From NCBI GenBank assembly GCA_027257055.1, contig JAPVLO010000040.1, forward strand, positions 2,254,501-2,318,500: 64,000 nucleotides of DNA, written 5' to 3'. The notes below the pieces were generated by a model. That model made no database searches. It was given only the letters and a program-made list of their open reading frames with translations, and was not told where the DNA came from. The position numbers and the translations under genes are program-made. Of the stretch, positions 59,574-64,000 are shown piece after piece (the first letter of the stretch is position 1; each line of letters begins with the position of its first letter). The DNA is from Cephalopachus bancanus. Its lineage: Eukaryota; Chordata; Mammalia; Primates; Tarsiidae.

Positions 59574-60766
59574 GCCATGGATGTTGTCACTAGCGTGCTT
59601 TTCTCTCTGCATCAAGAATTCTGAGCTCCCTTTGCCATCAGGTTTGCAAAGTCCATTCCAAGGATGCCTCTGCTGGTTCCCATTGGTGTCATTCCCACCG
59701 ACTGCAGTATTCTCTCCTGTCTGAAATCTCCAGAGGACACAGGCTTTGAAGGAAGGCAGCCTGCCCATCCAAATGAACTTTATGCACCCTTGTACACCAG
59801 CTTAAGCAGCGTCTTTATTCAAACCTCCATGTCGGCATCATGATTTTCTCGTATTTCTTTCTATCACCCTTGCAGTTGCGTCTCCCTCTTCACTGTCCTG
59901 TGTTCACAGCTTTCTCCTTCAGTTTGGGACCCATTCTGCTTCAATATCGTTGCATTGACCACATGGCTTTGGAGTCGTGGCATCACTTCTGATCTCAAAA
60001 TCTTTTGAGAGAATACAGTCCATAGATGTCTCTCCCCAGTCTGAGTGCTGCACTCGGAAAGCACCCCTTTCTCCCCGGTGCTATTCTTTGATGAACCTCA
60101 TAACGTGTTTACTTTTGGACATGTTGAATATACAGTGCTTGAGGGCGTATTCAAATGGAGACACAGTTGGATATGTTGGTTCAAAGGTCCAGAGAGAAAA
60201 TGAAAAAGATTAGAAATAAAGGTGACTTGGAAGGCAGAGAAAAGTAAGGGAAATTTCCAGAAGAAAGGAATGGTAAATGGGATCAAATATAACACAGGGG
60301 TCTGTTGGTGCAATAAAGGGATGTGTTTATTGGGTTTTGCAACAAAGTTGCCTCTGTCAGATACTCTTTTGTGGCTGGGAGGGTAAAGATACCAAACTGT
60401 AACAACTTCAAAAGATAATGAGTGGAAAAATATTGAGATACAAAGTACAGATCTTTATCTCAAAGAGCCTAACCCAAGGCCTGGCACATAGCAGCCTCTC
60501 ACTAGATAAAGGTTAGTGAAGGGGACATGAAAGAGCCAGAATGAAGAGCAGTGACCTTGGCACTTTAAGAACATGTCCTGTGGATTTTTATCTCAAAAGT
60601 AGTTCACAATCTAACTAGGAATATAAGTAAGTTTGTAGGTAACAATTGAAATATGACTTTTAAGAGGTGCACAAATAAGCCGTTAAATTGTACATAACAA
60701 ATGGAGACATAAGAACCCGAAACTGTCTGTGTGTCTCACCTACAAACAAATGGGGGAAGTGCTTCT
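59574..60766. other. No firmly recognised feature
   Basis: Unassigned. 60470-60515 ('aaggcctggcacatagcagc') is an L2/MIR-like 3' phrase. Confidence 0.4.
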
Positions 60767-60846
60767 GGTTTGTGTTTTACAGGTGGTTGAATTAAAATTG
60801 ACAACAAAGAAGATACAGGGGTGTTTAATAAGTAAAGTGTCTGAGA
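60767..60846 (+). repeat. Copy 2 of an 80-bp diverged repeat pair
   Basis: 'ggtttgtgttttacaggtgg' to 'aagtaaagtgtctgaga' pairs with 56781-56857. Confidence 0.7.
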
Positions 60847-61925
60847 TTATATGTGCCTTATGAAAATGGTTGGGATAAAGAATAAATTTAGAATTTGCTA
60901 GTAAAATGATTAGTGGACTCTGACATTTTCCTGGCGATAGTGGACTCTAAGGCTGATCTTCAAGTCAAAAATCTCCATTTGACTGACGAATGGAGAAGTG
61001 ACCTTTCTCTTGGTATTTACAACTATTAAATTATGTAATGACTGATATTTGTTCATTGATTCATTCACTCAATTCAATAGTTATCTACTGAGCACCTACA
61101 ATGTGTATATCCTTATGTCCTTCCATTAGGTGACAATGGCCAGGGTGTATAACTGTGAAAAAGACCAGAATATGTTGGGCAGAATATCCTCTCTCTCTGG
61201 AAACAAAACAACACCAAGGTCCATTATCATTCATCCAAAAGTTGCTGCCCAGGTAGAGATGGCGTGAGAGGAGTTAGTTGGAATCTACTTCAGAATTGGA
61301 GCCATGGTAGACTGATGACTGCATTTCTGCCATAGAGATCAACCTTCTAGATGATCAGACACTGGTTACCAGAGAGTTACTCATCCCCCTTGCATGATCC
61401 TAGTGGCATCAAAAGTCGTTCCTGTAAAAATGTATGTGCAGTGAAAGTTTAAGGTCAGAGCCAAGAGCTGGTGATATTGAGGCATGAGGGTGGAGATCAC
61501 CACTCCCCTCAATGTCAGGCACACGGGGACAGGATGTAAACATAATTTTGGATGCATGATTTACAACTGATTTCATGGGATAGGACACTGAGACGGAGCT
61601 GTATGTTTGCTTTTGCAGATCTTACTGGTTCTGGGTTCTTTTCTCTTGCCTTGTTTGCCTTGTCATCTGGCCCAGTCCAGACTGGTCCTTCTAAAGTCCT
61701 GTTGGCTGTCTATTCTCCCAAACTCTTAAGGGAAAGATGATATATGCGTGTGTGCGCTGCGGGCGCGTGCATGTTTCTGTGAGAACACGTGTTTGTAGGG
61801 GCCCTAACAAAAAGTCAGTGATAAGGTCATCAATCAATAATTATTAAAAATGTATTTATTCTCATATGAGAGATCAAGAACTAAGTCATAAAAAACAATG
61901 ACTAAACTAGCAACAGCCACGAGGG
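60847..61925. other. Old repeat-like patch, otherwise unassigned
   Basis: 61050-61110 ('tgattcattcactcaattca', 'tgagcacctacaatgtg') is an old interspersed-repeat phrase. 61744-61772 is a GC-rich alternating purine-pyrimidine tract. Confidence 0.4.
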
Positions 61926-61929
61926 ATAG

Positions 61930-62048
61930 GTTTGTTGTTCCTCATTTTACAGATGAGGAAACTGAATTCCAAAGAGAGTCAGTGACTTACTTCAAGCCGT
62001 GTGACTAGGAAGCGGCAAGACGGGGGTTCAAACCCTGTCCAGGTTGGC
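61930..62048 (+). repeat. MIR SINE fragment
   Basis: 'cctcattttacagatgagga', 'gtgacttacttcaagccgtg' and 'gacgggggttcaaaccctgt' match the MIR 3' half closely. Confidence 0.7.
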
Positions 62049-62159
62049 TCCACCCCTCGAAAATGCCCTATGCATCTAGTGTGTTCCCCCCCCTTCGGTC
62101 AAAGAGCATATTCACCTTAAAATTTTCCCTTCATCTTAGCAGTCCCTGATTTCATGGAA

Positions 62160-62420
62160 TCTTCTTCCTTTGCGGGCCTCGGAGGGGATGGCGTCTGACT
62201 GCGCATGTGCTCGTGTTCAGCTGATTTAGGCAAGGTCCAGTAGGTGGGGCCAGAGAGCAGGTGCGAACTGGCCTGGCGCGGAGGAAGGGGAGCCGGTACC
62301 TGGACGGGCCCTGTGCCCGCCGGGTCTTGCAGTTGGCTTCCCGCTTCCGGCCACGATTTAGGCTTGGGGTGCAGGGAGATACCCTCCTGTGAAGGCACTC
62401 TCCCAGTCCTGAGGATTAAG
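62160..62420. other. Small CpG-enriched patch
   Basis: About 16 CpGs in 260 bases, against almost none in surrounding DNA, with 'ggcgcggaggaaggggagcc' and 'gtgcccgccgggtcttgcag'. Open on both strands for 66-93 codons, with no recognised protein. It could be a weak promoter, an old exon or a chance GC patch. Confidence 0.45.
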
Positions 62421-62570
62421 GCCAGACGGGAGTCTGCTGCTTAAGATAACTTTGGGAATAATTTTCGATGGGAAGGGAAAATCAGTGAAAGATATAAAAA
62501 CACTTCTGCAGCGTCACATGATGAGGATAATCTTACTTAAAGGCAGGTTTGAGTCTTGGTGTGCGCTTGT

Positions 62571-62594
62571 TTTCTCTCTCTCTCTGTGTCTTTG

Positions 62595-62634
<40 letters not shown>

Positions 62635-62830
62635 TGTCTCTCTCTCTCTCTCTCTCTGTCTTTGTCTCTCTCTCTCTCTCTCTGTCTTTGTCTCTCTCTT
62701 TCTCTCTCTCTTTGTCTCTCTCTCTCTCCCGCTGTCTGTCTGTTTCTCTCTCTGTCTTTTTGTCTCTCTCTCTCTGTCTTTGTCTCTCTCTCTCTGTCTT
62801 TTTGTCTCTCTCTCTTTCTCTCTCTCTTTT
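62571..62830. repeat. (CT)n minisatellite with higher-order units
   Basis: A 260-bp pyrimidine tract. CT runs are broken at intervals by 'tgtctttgtc' or 'tgtctttttgtc', so it has a longer repeat unit on top of the dinucleotide. Apparent open frames in all three frames are low-complexity artefacts. Confidence 0.95.
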
Positions 62831-62939
62831 ATCCTGTTGCTGTTTGTTTTCTTGAATCAGGATCCAAATAACGTCAAGCCATTTATATTGACTGATGTTT
62901 GATAACTGCCCCACTTTCATGCTCTTCTAATAGACATTC

Positions 62940-63775
62940 TATTTCAGAAGCATTTGGATTTATGGAAAGATCAAGAAGATAACACAGAGTCCCCATACAC
63001 TCCACTCCCAGTTTCCCCTACTTTTAACATTTTACAATAACATGGCACATTTGATCCAATTAATGAACTGGTCTTGATACTTTATTGTCAGTGAGTTACT
63101 TTATTGTCAAGTGTATTCAGATTTTCTTAGATTTTACCTGATGTCCTCTTTCTATTCCAGGATTCATCCAGGATGCTGCATGATGGTTACTTGTCATGTT
63201 TCCTTATGCTCCATGGCTGCTTCTCAAACTTACCTTGTTTTTGATGACCTTGACAGGTTTGAGGATATTTTGTAAGATGTCCCACAACTGGGTTTTTTTC
63301 TGATGCTTTTCTCGTGATTAGACTGTTTCTCCCATGATTAAATCTTTTGGGAGAAAGAGATAGAGGGCCATTTTCATCACATTATATCAAGGTGACATAC
63401 AATCAGCATGATTTATGACTGTTGAGGTTTAACCTTGATCATCTGGTAGAGGTAGTGTTTGTCAGGTTTCTCCACTGAAACTTGCTATTTCCCCCCCCCC
63501 TTTACTGTACATTTTGGAAGGAAGTCACCGTGTGCAGTTGATGCCTAAGGAGTAGAAAATCATACTTCTCTTCTTTGCATTAGTTGGAACATTTTTGTCA
63601 TGTATTAGTTCAATTATTTATATAGGCATGGAGTCGTGAATATTTATTTTATACTTTGGGCTTTCATCCAGTACTACTCAGTGTTGCTGATGGGAATGTT
63701 CTGGCTTTGGCCAATGACAGCTCTTTCCATTGGTTCCTCTGCTTCTGTGACACACCCCCATCAGTGAGGGGCTGG
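62940..63775 (-). mobile_element. L1M 3' UTR fragment, antisense
   Basis: 'ctttctattccaggattcat', 'ttgtttttgatgaccttgac', 'catcacattatatcaaggtg', 'gtttgtcaggtttctccact' and 'ttattttatactttgggctt' follow the old L1M 3' UTR in reverse. It is the same UTR family as 10440-13385, which is in sense. A C-run lies at 63491-63500. Confidence 0.7.
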
Positions 63776-63895
63776 TATTTCATTTGGTTTTGGACACTTC
63801 GTTTCCTTCCCTCCCTATTAGTTCACTCCCACCTTCTCCTCCTTCTTTCTTTTCCCCCTACCTTCCCATCTTCCTTCCTCCTTTCCTTCTGTTTT
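63776..63895. repeat. Pyrimidine-rich tract
   Basis: TTCC/CTCC-rich run on the plus strand, with no unit that stays in register. Confidence 0.75.
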
Positions 63896-64000
63896 TAAAT
63901 ATAGCTCTGCTCTGTGCTGGAACACTCGAGATAAAAGAGAGTCCCTGCCCTCAAGGTGCTCCCAGACACACAAAAGGCCAGACAAAAGCATGCACATTCA

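Noticed and set aside
62452..62920. Open frames of 99-139 codons rich in Ser/Leu (plus) or Arg/Glu (minus)
   Set aside because: They are translations of the CT minisatellite and stay open only because the repeat lacks stop codons.

Overview
This is vertebrate, specifically primate, nuclear DNA with no protein-coding gene, RNA gene, operon or CRISPR array that I can support. It reads as intergenic or deep intronic sequence. The organism is inferred from its SINEs. They are dimeric 7SL-derived Alus, which limits the host to primates. Most carry a shared set of variants: a start 'ctcggtggctcagcctgta' (the usual 'cac' is lost), a middle A-rich link 'ctacaataaatcaaaaa', a right arm with 'tagttccagctacttggaa', and an end 'gactccaactcaaaaa'. 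They lack the 'gagctaggctgacgcc' right arm I associate with lemur and loris Alus, and they are not anthropoid AluS/AluY. A tarsier is the best fit. This is inference from memory and no database was searched.

Layout. 0-7.3 kb: MIR relics, a 1.4-kb DNA transposon with MULE-type transposase remains (3137-4572), and an intact-ended MER1/Charlie3-type hAT element (6559-7288). 7.9-13.4 kb: one very old sense-strand L1 (ORF2 3' half plus a long 3' UTR) carrying five later Alus. 13.4-15.0 kb: a second L1 fragment split by an LTR-like insert. 15.1-18.3 kb: a pogo/Tigger element with broken transposase, itself hit by a MER1 and by a 5'-inverted L1. 19-25.5 kb: Alu, MIR, a split MLT1-type LTR, another MLT1 LTR, a hAT element with a perfect 8-bp target duplication, and an inverted duplication with a templated insert. 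25.5-39.6 kb: mostly unassigned DNA with MIR/L2 relics, a second near-complete MER1, Alus and a mariner fragment inside L2. 39.9-42.3 kb: antisense L1 with one Alu. 42-53 kb: MIRs, Alus and a compound nested Alu block (50.6-51.7 kb). 53-64 kb: MER30, microsatellites, Alus (one with an apparent 3' transduction), L1 3' ends, a small CpG-richer patch and a long CT-rich minisatellite.

The elements do not work together as a system. Their nesting gives a relative history: L2/MIR and MLT1 first, then hAT, Tigger and MULE-type DNA transposons, then L1 and Alu. All open reading frames are explained by transposon remnants, low-complexity tracts or chance. The most informative observations are the MULE-type element with matched ends and a 10-bp target duplication, the template-switch signature at 25.0-25.5 kb, the mariner remnant, the Alu with transduced tail, and the compound Alu.
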